A DNA stretch of 64,000 nt from Neocallimastix lanati (nom. inval.). Taxonomy: Eukaryota; Neocallimastigomycota; Neocallimastigomycetes; Neocallimastigales; Neocallimastigaceae. The stretch spans positions 2,920,001 through 2,984,000 of the forward strand of contig JACVTC010000001.1 in the NCBI GenBank assembly GCA_016946835.1, in the 5' to 3' direction. The notes under the pieces were generated by a model. The model was given only the letters and a program-made list of their open reading frames with translations. It ran no database searches and was not told where the DNA came from. This document shows, in pieces, positions 41,471 through 53,675 of this stretch. Each line of letters starts with the position of its first letter. Position 1 is the stretch's first letter. A program made the position numbers and the translations under genes.

Positions 41471-41929
41471 ATTATTTTTTTTATTTTAGAAATACTAGGG
41501 TCAATAACAATTATTTATCATAATAAGTTATCATTATTAGTATTAATAATTATTTTTTCTTCTTAAGGTCTCAACAAATAATTCTTTTAATTAATAGATC
41601 CTATTATTGATAAATATTGAAATTTTTATTTTGACATACATATATATTAATAATTAATTATTTTTAGAATAGTAATTAAGGGTTAGAAATTATATTCTAC
41701 TTTATAAATGTTTTATAATATTTGAAATTATTTTATTTTTATTTTTTTTTTTTTATATATATATATATATATTAAAATAAAAATAAAATAATTTCAAATA
41801 ATATATGAATTAAGATCTTATTACTATTTTATTTATAGATGTAATACCAGTTATCAATTATTTAATGATGATTTTTGAAAATATATATATATATATAATT
41901 TAAAAACTCTTTTTTGAAAAATTATTTGA

Positions 41930-42808
41930 CCAATAGTTTTTCAAGAAATGGGTTTTATAAGTCTTGAATACAGTACAATTAGATCTTATATAATAATAAT
42001 AATAAAAAAATAAATAATTATATCCTGATATAACAATATTTGATGAAATTCCTGATGAATCAGAATATATATAAAACGGAAAGAAATGAGGATTTTATGA
42101 TATTCAAAAATCATTTCATATAGCACCAAAATTTAGTTTCTAAGTATATACATAACAAGAACCTATGATCCAATATTAAATAGGTTTTATACTACTTCTT
42201 TTTCCATATTAAAAAGTAAGAGACAAACTACCTATGAAGTATTATTTAAAGAAATAAAGAATAATGCTTATAAATTAGTAACAATATAGGTAATTATGCC
42301 AATTAATATACATTGTAATTTTGAAAAAGGTATGTCTAATACAGCAAAAAAAAAAATTTTTTTTTTTCCCAATATAAGTATCAAATATTGTATTTGGCAT
42401 TATCAAAGATCATTAGAAAAACAAAAACAAAATAAATTATGTTATAATGAAAGGAATAATAATAATAATATATTTATTATAAAGTCATTTCAAACTTGTC
42501 TTTTATAAACTCTAATTATATGTTTGATATTTAAATTTAAAGTATTCGTCAAAAAAAGTAATTATGACAATTTCTGAAATTTTTAGAATATTATAAAAAT
42601 AGTTATTTACTTAAATTTGTCACTGATAATTATTATAGTAATATGGAACATTTATGAATTAACTCATCAGAATCTTTTAATAATTACTTAAATAATTTTT
42701 TTTTCAAAAAAAAAAAAAACTTCTTTTTATAAACTAATATATATATATATTTAAAAAAGAAGAATCCTTAACTTATAATGATTATGAAAAGAGAATTGGA
42801 GGAATTTG

Positions 42809-42843
<35 letters not shown>

Positions 42844-42870
42844 CGAAGAATAATAATAAAAAGAACTGAT
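41930..42870 (+). pseudogene. MULE-type transposase relic, copy 2
   Basis: A second, independently decayed copy of the transposase at 14491-15540. Matching blocks in order are EMGFISLEYSTIRSYII (near 41945), EIPDESEYI, HIAPKFS followed by a stop, FYTTSFSILKSKRQTTYEV, INIHCNFEKGMSNTAKKK (near 42300), SIKYCIWHYQRSLEKQKQNK (near 42390) and SESFNNYLNNFFSKKK (near 42669). YCIWHY fits the C-x-x-H feature seen in MULE transposases. The DGTF block is deleted here though retained in copy 1, whereas the CIWH block is clearer here. Stops and frameshifts rule out function. Confidence 0.75.
42809..42842. repeat. Poly-A tract near the end of MULE relic 2
   Basis: An A run of about 34 bases following a Glu-coding stretch (AGAATTGGAGGAATTTGAA), equivalent to the Lys/Glu end of relic 1. 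Confidence 0.85.
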
Positions 42871-44079
42871 GAAATCAACATTTAATTAAAAATTACAAAA
42901 ATATGGGAAGAGTTAATTTTTAATAATTGTGTTAAATAATAAAAATACTAATTTATTATAAATTAGTATTTTTATTTTATTTTATTTTTTTTTTTTTTTT
43001 TAATTTTCAGATTAAAACTATACAATGAAACTAATGTTAATAGAAATTATTTTTTATTGATTAAAATATAACTAAAATCATTCCATATAACAATGGTTCA
43101 AATTTTATTAATATCAACAATAAAATTATATAATTAAAATTTTATTAATATCAATATCAATATGAAATAGTCATAATGTCATTGATATCAATGCTAATAT
43201 ACTTCAAAATTTATTAATATTAATATTAATGAATGTTATTAAAAAATATTTTTAAAAAATATTATATTTTAAATTTCTTTAAAAAAAAATTTTTTTTTTT
43301 TTTGTTTTAATAATATTCTATTTGTTATTTATTTGTTATTGTTAACATATTTGTAATAAAATTAAACAAAAAATAAATATATTTTATTTAAATATGATTT
43401 AATATAAAAGTAATATGTTAATTAAAAAAATATTAAAATAAATAATAAAGAGAAAAAAAAAAATAACTTTCAAACATAAAACGTATTTATTATATTTATT
43501 TATTTAATATACAATTAAGGTTTTAAATATATAAACAATTTTTTACAATAATATTATAATATTTTATTAATACTTCTATGTATAAATGATAATTATTAAG
43601 TTTATAAAATTATTATAAACTTCTTATATATTCAAATAATGCAAATAATAAAATATCTATTAATTATTTAGTTTTTTTTAGTATATCATATATATATAAA
43701 GAGCCATGAAAATATTCTATTTAAAATCTTATTGATTATTAACTGATTTATATTTATTTTTTATTATATTTACTTAATCACTTTAATTATTAACTCATTA
43801 TTATAATTATTTTATTTATTATTATTATTTATTTAATTGTATTATTATTTATTTATTTATTTATGTATTAAAAAATTTAAATGTCACATTTTCCGAAATG
43901 CACCACATTCATTTATGGTAATAATCATCTTGAGTAACTTATATATGTAACAAATACATTCACGTGATATATATTCTATATAATATCATGGATACAATAC
44001 TTATAAATTAAAACATATATAAATAATAATTGTTAGATATCTTAACGGCTTTAAATAAGTAATTAAGTCACATGTCACT

Positions 44080-44290
44080 ACATCCCTTTTCCATCCATAA
44101 CAAAGAATAAATTAAAAATTAATTAAATACATATTAAAAGATAATTAACATAGATTTTAAATGGATAAATATTATTTTTAAATATACAAATATGTTACTA
44201 CACATATTTCTTTACATCCCTTTTCCATAACAAAGAATAAATTAAAAATTAATTAAAGGATAATTAAGATAGATTTCGATGGATAAATGT
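44080..44290. repeat. Direct duplication of about 75-90 bp
   Basis: Copies at about 44080-44170 and 44215-44288 share CATCCCTTTTCCAT, CCATAACAAAGAATAAATTA, AAAATTAATTAA, GATAATTAA, ATAGATTT and ATGGATAAAT. The first has a 12-base insertion. Confidence 0.85.
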
Positions 44291-45326
44291 CATCTCTTTC
44301 TATATATAAATCACGGTTATATTTAACTATTTTATTATACCTTTCATCATGAAGGTTTGCATTATGATTATATTAAACTAGTTATTTTAAACTCATTTCA
44401 CCCTAGGTTTAATAAAACTATTATTGTTAGAATGCACTCATTTCATCTTAGGAATCACCAATCTATTATATTTCCCTTGAATATTTGGGATATTATATTT
44501 CAAATTATTTTGTATTGGTTCTCCGCTGTATATAGTCTCCTCCATTATTGTTATCAATATATATATATATGTGTTTGTTATATATATATAAGCGTTAAAA
44601 TTAATAATTAATAAACTCTTAATAATATGCTTTGTTGTTTAGCAAAAAACCATTACTTAATATATGATTGTTTAAATCTTTATAAGTAATGTATATTATT
44701 AAATTGTGTTTTGTATATTCATTAGGTGGAAATAGTAAATCACAGAGTAGATTTCTTTATGTATAAATAGAGTACATTATTAATAGCCAAGAGTTTTATT
44801 TGTTAAAATTATCAAATTAAAATTTCAATTAAGAGTCTCTATAGGAGTATGAAGATCTATAATTTGTTCTTATATAATGCTTAAGCATATTTTTTCTCTA
44901 TTTTATTAATACTTTTATATTTTTGGAGTTTTATTTTACTTAAGATAATTTTCTTCTTTCAAGCATTTTATATTTTTACTAGTTTCTTCAATTTTTTCAA
45001 TCCTGATCATTTCAAATGTTAAAATCTTTTTTACTAGTCTTCCTTAAATTGGCATGATGAGTAACTTTTATAATAATTTAAATTCCAATTTATTTTTCTA
45101 TGACATAGTATTGTGTCCAGCAAATGAATTTTTTACTAAGAATCTTTTTTAACAGTCAGAGTTTATAATTATGACAACTTTATATATAATATATTTTATA
45201 ATAAAGAGTTACTAGCACTTAATTATTATAAATCCAATGTTTTAATACTATTACATTGTGGCATGAATATGATTGTAGGTTTCAAAATAAATTTGAAGCT
45301 TATTTGTCATGTTGTTTCACATGTTC

Positions 45327-45373
<47 letters not shown>

Positions 45374-45642
45374 GTAATAAAAACAAAATGAAGTTTGGCG
45401 AAGCCTTAAAAAAAAATTTGACAAAGATCATGTCAGATTCTTATCACAGAAAATAATTTTTATATTCTATTAAATAATAATATATATTAGTTGAAAATTT
45501 GTCAATTATTTTTATAACTATAATATTCTTTTATTATAATTAATAATAAAATAAAGTATATTTAATATATGTTTTTTTTTGTTCGCTTATAAAATATTTT
45601 TTAATAGACTAATTTTAATTAAAATGTACTAATACTTTTAAT

Positions 45643-45803
45643 AAATATAATTAATAATAATAATAACAATAATAAAAACAAAACTATTCTTTATATTTTA
45701 AAAATTTATAATTTATTGTTTTTAATAAATATAATTAATAATAATAACAATAATAAAAACAAAACTATTCTTTATATTTTAAAAATTTATAATTTATTGT
45801 TTT
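45643..45803. repeat. Tandem duplication of about 80 bp
   Basis: Two nearly perfect copies share AATATAATTAATAATAATAA, CAATAATAAAAACAAAACTA, TTCTTTATATTTTAAAAATT and TATAATTTATTGTTTTTA. The first copy has one extra AAT unit, so the event looks recent. Confidence 0.9.
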
Positions 45804-46819
45804 TATTAAGTATAAATTATTAATAAAATTTATATTTAAAATATCTTTAATAAATTAATATTAATTATAAGAATTTACTAATAATTATAATAAATATAAT
45901 TAATAATAATAAAATTTTAAAATAATTTTTTTGTTTTCCCTAAAACTATCTTTTTTTATAGTAAAGGATATCATTAGGTTAATAAAAAACTATCAATTAT
46001 TATTTAATAATAATTCATTTAATAATCTTTTATAAATTAAAAACTATTAATAAATATAATAAATATAATTAATAATAATATTAATAATAAAAAAAAGTGA
46101 AAGTAAAAACTTTAATAATTTTTATTATATTAATATATATATTAATATAAATTTAAAAATTATTATTATTATTATTATTATTACATATTTTAAAAAATAT
46201 TTTTTTCTCTATCCTTAAAATATCTTTCATAAATTGATAACCAAAAAAGAATGTACTATGAAATAAAAAAAAAAAAAAAATTTAATTTTAGAATAAACAT
46301 ACTTAAATTCTTATGAATTTAAGTTTTTTTTTTTTTGTACTTTTAGAATTTTTAATTTATTGACATACTACAAAGGCTTTTAATATATATAATATATTAT
46401 AATATTCTATAATATATTATTTAATTTTTCATATTATATTATTAACCAATAATATTTTTTTTAATAACTTTGAAATAAAAAAGAATTTTTACTTAAATAT
46501 TAATAAATAAACTTTTTAATATATTTACTTTAATCTTAATATATATGTTATAAGTAAATAGATAAATGAATATATAGTTAAATATTTATATATATATAAA
46601 TAAATAAACAGAAATAAATAAATAGTATAAATAAATAGAATTGTCATGCGAATTACTTTTTTTTTTTGAGAAAATTTTAAAAAACAAAATTTAAATATAT
46701 ATATATAAAAAAGGAGAAATAAATAAAATAAAGAAAAGTAATCTATTAAAAAATAAAATTAAAGTTTTAACAATATATTAATATAATTAATTAATTATAT
46801 ACAATCAGTAATAATTAAA

Positions 46820-47758
46820 ATGAGAATTAAGTCTATTATTTCAGGTTTATTAGGATTAACATTAGTTAATGCTAAATTAGTTATGGTTATTCGTCATGGT
46901 GAAAAAATTGATGATGACCACACAGATCTTTCACCACAAGGTCAAGCAAGAGCAGAATGTTTAGTTAATGTTTTCGGTAATAATGGTACTTATATATCAC
47001 CACAAAAGATTTATGCTCAAAGTCCAACTCCACAGAGACAATCCACTAGACCAAGAGACACTGTTGTTCCATTAGCTGATGCTCTTGGACTTCAAATTGA
47101 TTTATCATATACTAGTGGCAAAGTCAAGAAACTTTCACAATACATTATGAATTCACCAGAAGAAGTAATTCTTGTTTCATGGGGTAATGATAAGATTCCA
47201 ATTATTGCAGAAGAATTTGGAATTGTTAACCCTCCAGATTGGGAAAAACATTGTTTTGATGATATTTGGATTCTTTCCGATGGAAAAACATCATATCTCA
47301 AACAAGGAAATGGATTAAATTCTAACACTGTTAATACTGCTAACACTGGTTTTGATAACGCTGGTTATGCTAATAATGCTAATACTGGTATTGGTAATAC
47401 CGCTAATACTGGTATTAATAGTAATGTTAATACTGGTATTGGTAATACCGCTAATACTGGTATTAATAATAATGTTAATACTGGTTTTGATAATAATGTA
47501 GGTGCTAATAACAGTGGATTTGTTAAAAGAGAACCAAAAAAAGGTGCAGCACAAGTTGCAGCTACTCCTAATCAAGCTTCAGCTTTCACATTAAAAATTG
47601 AAAAACAAGGCATTGAACAATGTATTAATGAAAAATTACAAGTTCAAACACAAGGAAACAATTCTCAAAATTTAAATTCAGGATCCTATCAATTAAAGAC
47701 TGGAGTATTTATGACTCTTTTCAGTGCACTTTTATATGCTCTTGTATATTATTACTAA
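46820..47758 (+). CDS. Secreted histidine-phosphatase-like protein, paralogue 1, 312 residues, with NTG repeats
   Basis: Intronless. A signal peptide covers residues 1-18. The mature part starts KLVMVIRHGEK, the RHG motif of the histidine phosphatase superfamily (H26). QSTRPRDTVVPLADALGL (74-91) and ILVSWGNDKIPIIAE (117-131) follow, the latter where relatives carry the second catalytic His. An N-glycosylation sequon (NGT, 55-57) is shared with the other paralogues. After residue 160 this copy alone carries an Asn/Thr/Gly repeat (NTGIGNTA and NTGINSNV alternating, about 169-232). Then follow a Lys-Arg pair (236-237), a short conserved segment (FTLKIEKQGIEQCI) and a hydrophobic C-terminus (VFMTLFSALLYALVYYY) typical of a GPI-attachment signal. 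Cell-surface location is inferred. Phosphatase activity is doubtful because of the missing His. It is the first of four same-strand paralogues. Confidence 0.9.
   Translation: MRIKSIISGLLGLTLVNAKLVMVIRHGEKIDDDHTDLSPQGQARAECLVNVFGNNGTYISPQKIYAQSPTPQRQSTRPRDTVVPLADALGLQIDLSYTSGKVKKLSQYIMNSPEEVILVSWGNDKIPIIAEEFGIVNPPDWEKHCFDDIWILSDGKTSYLKQGNGLNSNTVNTANTGFDNAGYANNANTGIGNTANTGINSNVNTGIGNTANTGINNNVNTGFDNNVGANNSGFVKREPKKGAAQVAATPNQASAFTLKIEKQGIEQCINEKLQVQTQGNNSQNLNSGSYQLKTGVFMTLFSALLYALVYYY
47326..47520 (+). repeat. In-frame 24/48-bp tandem repeat coding NTGI units
   Basis: Eight-residue units (NTGIGNTA, NTGINSNV or NTGINNNV) alternate, making a 48-bp higher-order unit present about twice plus degenerate flanks (NTGFDNAG, NTGFDNNV). 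It is an in-frame expansion absent from the three other paralogues. Confidence 0.85.
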
Positions 47759-50694
47759 TTGTAAATGTAGTAAAATTATGATTTATATTATAAACCATAC
47801 ATAATTATATTCAATATTTATCTAAAATGATATAATAAATCATATTTTAGATTTCATTTTTTTTTTAAATTATTGTTATTTAAAATTTTTATCTCTTCAT
47901 TTCAATTTCCATTTTTTATAAATAAAATAATTAGTTTTTATTATTATTATTATTTTTTAATTTATTAATAAAGAATAGATTAAAGCTATTATTAATATAT
48001 ATTAATAATAGTAATAATAAATAAATAAATAAATAAAAAATATATATATAGACTTCTTATATTGTTAATAAATAAAATAAGAATAAAGTAAATAAAATAA
48101 AATAAAATAAATATTATAAAAAGTAAAATAAAATAATATTAGTTAATTTTTTGAAATGAAGTACTATTAAAATATTTTTTTTTTTTTTTTTTTTTTTAAT
48201 AATAAATTTAAAAAATAATTAATTTTAATAATTTTGAAATGAAGTACTCCAAAAGTACTTTTTTTTTATCAAAATTTTTAAAAATAATTTAGTTTAATAA
48301 AAAATGAAATAAATAATAAAAAAAAAATTTTTTTTCATCAATTAAAAAAAATATATATATATATATATATATACATAATATAAAATATATAAAAAATATA
48401 AAATATATAAAATATATATATATATATCATAATAAGAAATATTAAACAAAAGTAATAAAAGAAAATATCATGTTCTTTTTAAATATATATATATATGTTA
48501 ATATATATATATATTAGTAAAAAAAAAAAAAAAGGAACAAATAATAATAATAATAACAATAATAAATAATAATAATAATAATAAATAATAATAAATAGTA
48601 GTATAATAAATTATTTAAAAAAATAATAAATTAATAAAAAACACCAAAGAAAAAATAAAAAAAACAAATTATTGGTTTAAGGATATTTATTTTAATATTT
48701 GTTAATGTGGTAATATTTTATTTATCATAGTTTATTTATTAAATAATATTATTATTTTTCCATTATTATTATTATTTTTTTATAATGATTAGAATTTTTA
48801 TAAATTAAAAATTAATTAGTAAAAATGATTAACATAATTAAAAGTTTTTTTTTTTTTTTTTTTTTAATCTTTAAATTATTCATATTTTATAAAATGAATA
48901 AATAATAAATATTATTTTTTTTCTTGGCTAAAATAATATAATACCTATTTTTTACTTTTAATTATTTTTTTTTATTTATTATTTTTAGTTTTAATTATTA
49001 TTTATCATCATTATTTTGGATTTATACAAGTAAAATCATTTTAATGGTGAAAATATTTTTATATGTGTTCATATTTCATAGAATAAATTATATTCATAGA
49101 ATAATTTATAATAAATCTTTATTTATTTAATATTATTATTATTTTTGTTAAAATAATATCACATCTATTAATTTTTATTATTATTTTTATTATTTTGGGT
49201 TTTAAACATTTAAATAAAAAAATTAAGGATACATATAAAAAAAAATATATATATATATAAAAAGATATATTAAAAAAATTTCTAGTATGGAATATATAAA
49301 TTTAAAGGTAAAATAATAAAAAAAATTTTATATTTTTATAGATATTATTAACCAAATTATATATATAAAAAATTAAGTAATAAGGAAGATTATATTAATA
49401 ATCATTACGTTTATTGTAATTAATATTACCTTTAAAATATATAATCAATAAGTATTTACATTTATTGCCACTATTATTTTTATAATTTATTAACGATATA
49501 ATATTTTTGTAAAGTATTTATAATTGATTATATAATTAATAATTTTTTATTTTTGAGTTTTAATAAATCAAGAAAATATTAATATTATATACATATATAT
49601 ATATATATTTTTTTTTTTATGATATTTTATCAATGAATATATTAAAAAAATTCTAAATTTCATTAATTGTCATTAGTTTTATTATCCTTTTTTTTATTTT
49701 TATTTTTATTTTTTTAATAAAATGTGTAAAATTAAATGATAGTCTTATATTGTATGATTCAAAAACAAATAAATTATGTATATTAAATAAAATAAAATAT
49801 CTGCACAAAATCTGCACAAAAAGTAAAAAAAAAAAAAAAATTGTACAAAATAAAAAAAACAAAATTATATATAATAAACAAAAAAGTTTATTTTTTATAC
49901 GAATTTCTAAGAAAATAGTATAATTTATTCTTATTAATTTATTTATATATTTAAAAAATAAGTGGAATATAAACTAATATATTAGATTAACTATTTTGAT
50001 TTATTTTATACATATCCAAAATATAATCATATATATCAAAATATAAATTTTACAAATTAAAACTTAAATTATTATTTTTTTTTAAGAAATATCTCCTAAT
50101 AATATTTAAAATATTCATAATGTATTTATTGTATATATCATATAATAATTTTTTATTTTTTTTTCATCTTTTAAAATACGAATTTCTAAATAATTAGTGA
50201 ATTTACTTTTATTAATTTATTTATATATTTATAAAATATGTAAAATATAATCTAATATATTAGATTAATTATTTTAATTTATTTTATATATATCCAAAAT
50301 ATAATCATATATATCAATATATAAATTTTACAAATTAAAACTTAAATTATTATAAATTATTCATAATGTATATATCATATAACAATAAGTATAAAAAGTC
50401 ACTTAAATCACTACAGTAATATTTTTTTTTTTAAAAAAATAAATACAAGAATAAACATATAAAATAAATAATAAAAGAATTTTTATTTTTTAAAAAGAAA
50501 AACAAAATAAGACTATCTTTATAATAAACCATATTAGGATAATTAAAATTATATAAAATTAAAAGAAATTTTAAATAATTTTAATTTGGAATTTTAAAAA
50601 TAAAAAATTTTCTAAAAGTTAAAAAGAATATAAATAATCAAATAATTTATAAATACTTAAAATATATTGAAAAAATATCAATAAACAAATAAAA
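47759..50694. other. Spacer between paralogues 1 and 2, no gene seen
   Basis: AT-rich spacer with poly-T at 48176-48197, (AT)n runs near 48351-48430, AAT repeats near 48541-48600 and a 240-bp direct duplication (49899-50385) close to paralogue 2. Confidence 0.75.
49899..50385. repeat. Direct duplication of about 215-245 bp upstream of paralogue 2
   Basis: Copies at about 49899-50145 and 50177-50385 share ATACGAATTTCTAA, TTATTAATTTATTTATATAT, AATATATTAGATTAA, TATTTTGATTTATTTTATA or its variant, ATATCCAAAATATAATCATA, TATATAAATTTTACAAATTA-like sequence, AAAACTTAAATTATTAT and TATATATCATATAA. The second copy lies about 310 bp before the paralogue 2 start. Confidence 0.85.
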
Positions 50695-51375
50695 ATGAAG
50701 TTAATCAATTTTGCTTTAATATTATTTAGTATTGCATTAGTTCAAGCTAAATTAGTAATGATTATTCGTCATGGGGAAAAGATTAATGATGACTATACTG
50801 ATCTTTCCCCAAAGGGTAAAGCTAGAGCTCATTGTTTAGTTAATGTATTTGGAAATAATGGTACCTATGCTACCCCACAAAGGATTTATGCTCAAAATCC
50901 AACAGAAAAAAAGCAATCTACTAGACCAAAAGATACCGTTGAACCACTTGCCGAGTCCCTTGGACTTCAAGTCGATTTATCTTATACAAGTGGTCAAATC
51001 AAAAAACTTACTAGTGCTATTATGAGTTCTGCTGATGAAGTCACTCTTATCTCATGGAATAATGATAAAATTCCAGAAATTGCTGAAAAGTTTGGAATTA
51101 CTAATCCACCAGATTGGAAAAGCAAAGTTTTTGATGATATTTGGATGATTTACGATAGTGCCACTACTAGTTATCTTAAGAACTCTCTTACTAAGAGAAA
51201 TGTTTATCCTGGTACTTCAGGTTATACCATGGAAATTGTTGAACAAAATATCAATGATTGTATTGCTGCTAATGCTAAGAACTTCCAAAGTTCTAGTTCT
51301 GATGCAACAAGATTAACTTCTGGCCTAATAATGGCTATTGTTAGTTTAATTATTTGTATTATTATTAACTTTTAA
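50695..51375 (+). CDS. Secreted histidine-phosphatase-like protein, paralogue 2, 226 residues
   Basis: Intronless. Signal peptide MKLINFALILFSIALVQA, then KLVMIIRHGEK (H26). RPKDTVEPLAESLGL (77-91) supplies the conserved Arg/Asp region. LISWNNDKIPEIAEKFG (118-134) occupies the site of the second catalytic His, which is absent: the fungal relatives I recall read CWEH here and this reads SWNN. NPPDWKSKVFDDIWMIYD follows and is shared by all four copies. A Lys-Arg pair at 167-168 precedes YTMEIVEQNINDCI, a Ser-rich stretch and a hydrophobic C-terminus (LIMAIVSLIICIIINF) that looks like a GPI signal. The start ATG sits in an A-rich context right before the signal peptide. Likely a cell-surface protein. 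Substrate unknown. Confidence 0.9.
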   Translation: MKLINFALILFSIALVQAKLVMIIRHGEKINDDYTDLSPKGKARAHCLVNVFGNNGTYATPQRIYAQNPTEKKQSTRPKDTVEPLAESLGLQVDLSYTSGQIKKLTSAIMSSADEVTLISWNNDKIPEIAEKFGITNPPDWKSKVFDDIWMIYDSATTSYLKNSLTKRNVYPGTSGYTMEIVEQNINDCIAANAKNFQSSSSDATRLTSGLIMAIVSLIICIIINF

Positions 51376-52024
51376 ATTATAATATAATATTTTTAAATAA
51401 TTAAAAAAATGTAAAATGAAGTATAAATAAGTAAATAAATGAAATAAAAAATAAAAAAATAAAAAAAAAAAAAAAAAATTAGAAAAATTAAAAAATAAAA
51501 AAATAAAGGAAATAAAAAAAAATATCAATATAAAGTATAAACAATAAAAATTGATAATATTTTTTAGTACTGAAAGTGTAACACCTATCTCTTTTAGAAT
51601 AAAATATTATATCAAAATATATTATTATATTATTTATTATTTATTAAATAAATCATTATAGTATATATATTTATTATATTATTATAAATTAAGGATGGAT
51701 AAATAAATATACAATGAATATAATATATTTTGGTATTTATTTAATTCTCATAAATACTATAACTATATTAATATAATATTCATATTTATTTTAAAAAAAA
51801 AAAATTTAAATATTTAGATATATATATATAATATAAATTAAAATACACATGTAAATTAATATAGTTAAAATACAACTCAAGTACTAATTCTGATAATAGT
51901 AACAAAGTTGTATAGTATTAATAATAATTACAATAGAATTAATTGTGTTAAAACATAGGAATATTAATATAAATGATAGTGAAAATAGTAATATTGTTAC
52001 TATTACTTTAAAATAAGTTATTTT

Positions 52025-52255
52025 CTGAATAGTGACAAACCCTAATCCGGAATAAATGATATGAAGTTGATGGTTTCGTTTTGTTGTTTATGACTTTTTT
52101 TTTTTTTTTTGAATTTATTTATACAATTTATATTTTTGAATATTACTTTTTTTTTTTTTTTATTTTCACGTTAATTTTTTTTTTTTATATTATATTATCA
52201 TGTTCTAATATATAATATAAAAAAAAGATTAAAGTTTTAATTGTGGCTGTAAAAA
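52025..52255 (+). mobile_element. Dispersed repeat family, copy B (partial)
   Basis: Shares CAAACCCTAATC, GAATTTATTTATACA, TTTTTGAATATTACTTTT, ATCATGTTCTAAT and AAAGATTAAAGTTTTAATTG with copies A and C but lacks the upstream GGGCCAATGCC block. Confidence 0.55.
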
Positions 52256-52351
52256 AAAATTTGGTGGAAGAGATGGAGGCATTATTGATTTAAATTATAT
52301 AATGGAATAATATGTATTGTTTAAGAACTAAATCATTTCTGATAACTATTC

Positions 52352-52668
52352 TAAAATGCCAATCTTGGCGCGATCTTCGGCTCTGAGGGTTAATACTTGA
52401 TAAGAGTTGCTTTTCTGACGGTAAAGGCTCAAAACTAACCAGGAACGTCAAGGCTGAAAATACAGGGCCAATGCCACTGAAGGAGAAGACTTTAATTTCT
52501 TTTTAGATCATCCATTCAAACCCTTATCTGGAATAGGAATTCTTTTTAAAAACAGAAATTTTATAATCTTGGAGATGAGGTTTAGTGACCTATGACTCTT
52601 TTTTTTTTTTTTTCTTGAATTTATTTATACACTTTATTTTTGAATATTACTTTTTATTTCACATTATT

Positions 52669-52699
<31 letters not shown>

Positions 52700-52795
52700 T
52701 TATTATGTTCTAATTGGACAAATAATATATATAATATATATATATATGTTTTTTAATTTTGAATAAATAAAGTTAAAATTCACAATAATTGAGAA
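52352..52795 (+). mobile_element. Dispersed repeat family, copy C (longest)
   Basis: Begins near AAATGCCAATCTTGGCGCGA in G+C-richer sequence. It continues through CTGACGGTAAAGGCTC, GGGCCAATGCC, CTGAAGGAGAAGAC, TAATTTCTTTTTAGATCATC, ATTCAAACCC, GAATTTATTTATACACTTTA and GTTCTAATTGGACAAATAAT, and ends near AATAAAGTTAAAATTCACAA. It contains a poly-A insertion at 52673-52699. It starts about 100 bp after copy B in the same orientation. Confidence 0.6.
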
Positions 52796-53082
52796 TAATT
52801 AATTAATAATTAATATTTATATTTAATAAAAAAAAGATTAAAAATAAATAAAATTAAAATTAAAAAAAAAAAAAAAATTTTAATAAATGACAAAAAAAAA
52901 TCAAAACATTATGATTCATTTTTAAGAATACATGTATATTTATGTATATATTTAATTATTAAGTATCACTAAAAGTATTAACAAATATTTATATCTATCT
53001 ATTTTAAAAATAAATATTTTATAACAATGTATTATTTATTATCTATCATTAAATAAATTTTTAAAAAATTTTGAACAAAACC

Positions 53083-53113
<31 letters not shown>

Positions 53114-53675
53114 ATACATATTATTATTTTTTTATTGTGCATTATGAAGGGATTAATGATAAATATATTTCTAATGAATATTTGTATTTTTTAGTTTATA
53201 TCTTTTTTTACTATTTATTAGAACTTTATTAGCTATGTTATTATTTTTACTTTTTGTTAGACTATATATAAGTTCTAAATTATATATATTATGGTAATAA
53301 ATGAAATAACTCAACTTTTTTTTTTTTTTTAATATATATATTAATTATTAATTAATTATATTCAGTTATATTATTAATATTTTAGTTAAACTTTATTTTG
53401 TTTTATTATATTTCATTAAATTTTATTTTATTTTATTTTATTATATATATATATATATATTTTTTTTTTTTACATATTATTAATAAAATTTTAAAAGGAA
53501 ATTTTTTTTAAAATATATACTATAAATTATGTGTATAATATTACTTTTATTTTGTATATTATTCATTCTGTATTCATTACTAATTTATCAATAAAAAAAA
53601 AAGCTTATTATTTTTTAAATTTATTGGATTATAATTATATATTTTATTTCTAAAGCCGTTTTTATTCTTAATGTT

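Larger units (their letters stand above)
37738..46819. other. Nine-kilobase gene-poor region with transposon relics
   Basis: No intact gene is supported. The region contains AATAAT/ATATAATA repeats (38688-38950), a G+C-richer island (41130-41470), a second MULE relic (41930-42870), a direct duplication (44080-44290), an AAT array inside a short open frame (45331-45372) and an 80-bp tandem duplication (45643-45803). Confidence 0.7.

Noticed and set aside
44357-44611. 84-residue plus-strand frame
   Set aside because: No motif, runs into a TA repeat, contains short internal repeats; no splice partners found.
45256-45456. Possible receptor-like C-terminal fragment (FQNKFEAYLSCCFTCS, then an Asn run and a Lys-rich end)
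   Set aside because: The composition looks protein-like, but no upstream membrane-segment exons could be assembled, so it is not reported as a gene. A transcript or homologue containing this end would change that.
47315-47575. Minus-strand Ile/Ser/Thr frame
   Set aside because: Antisense shadow of the NTG repeat in paralogue 1.
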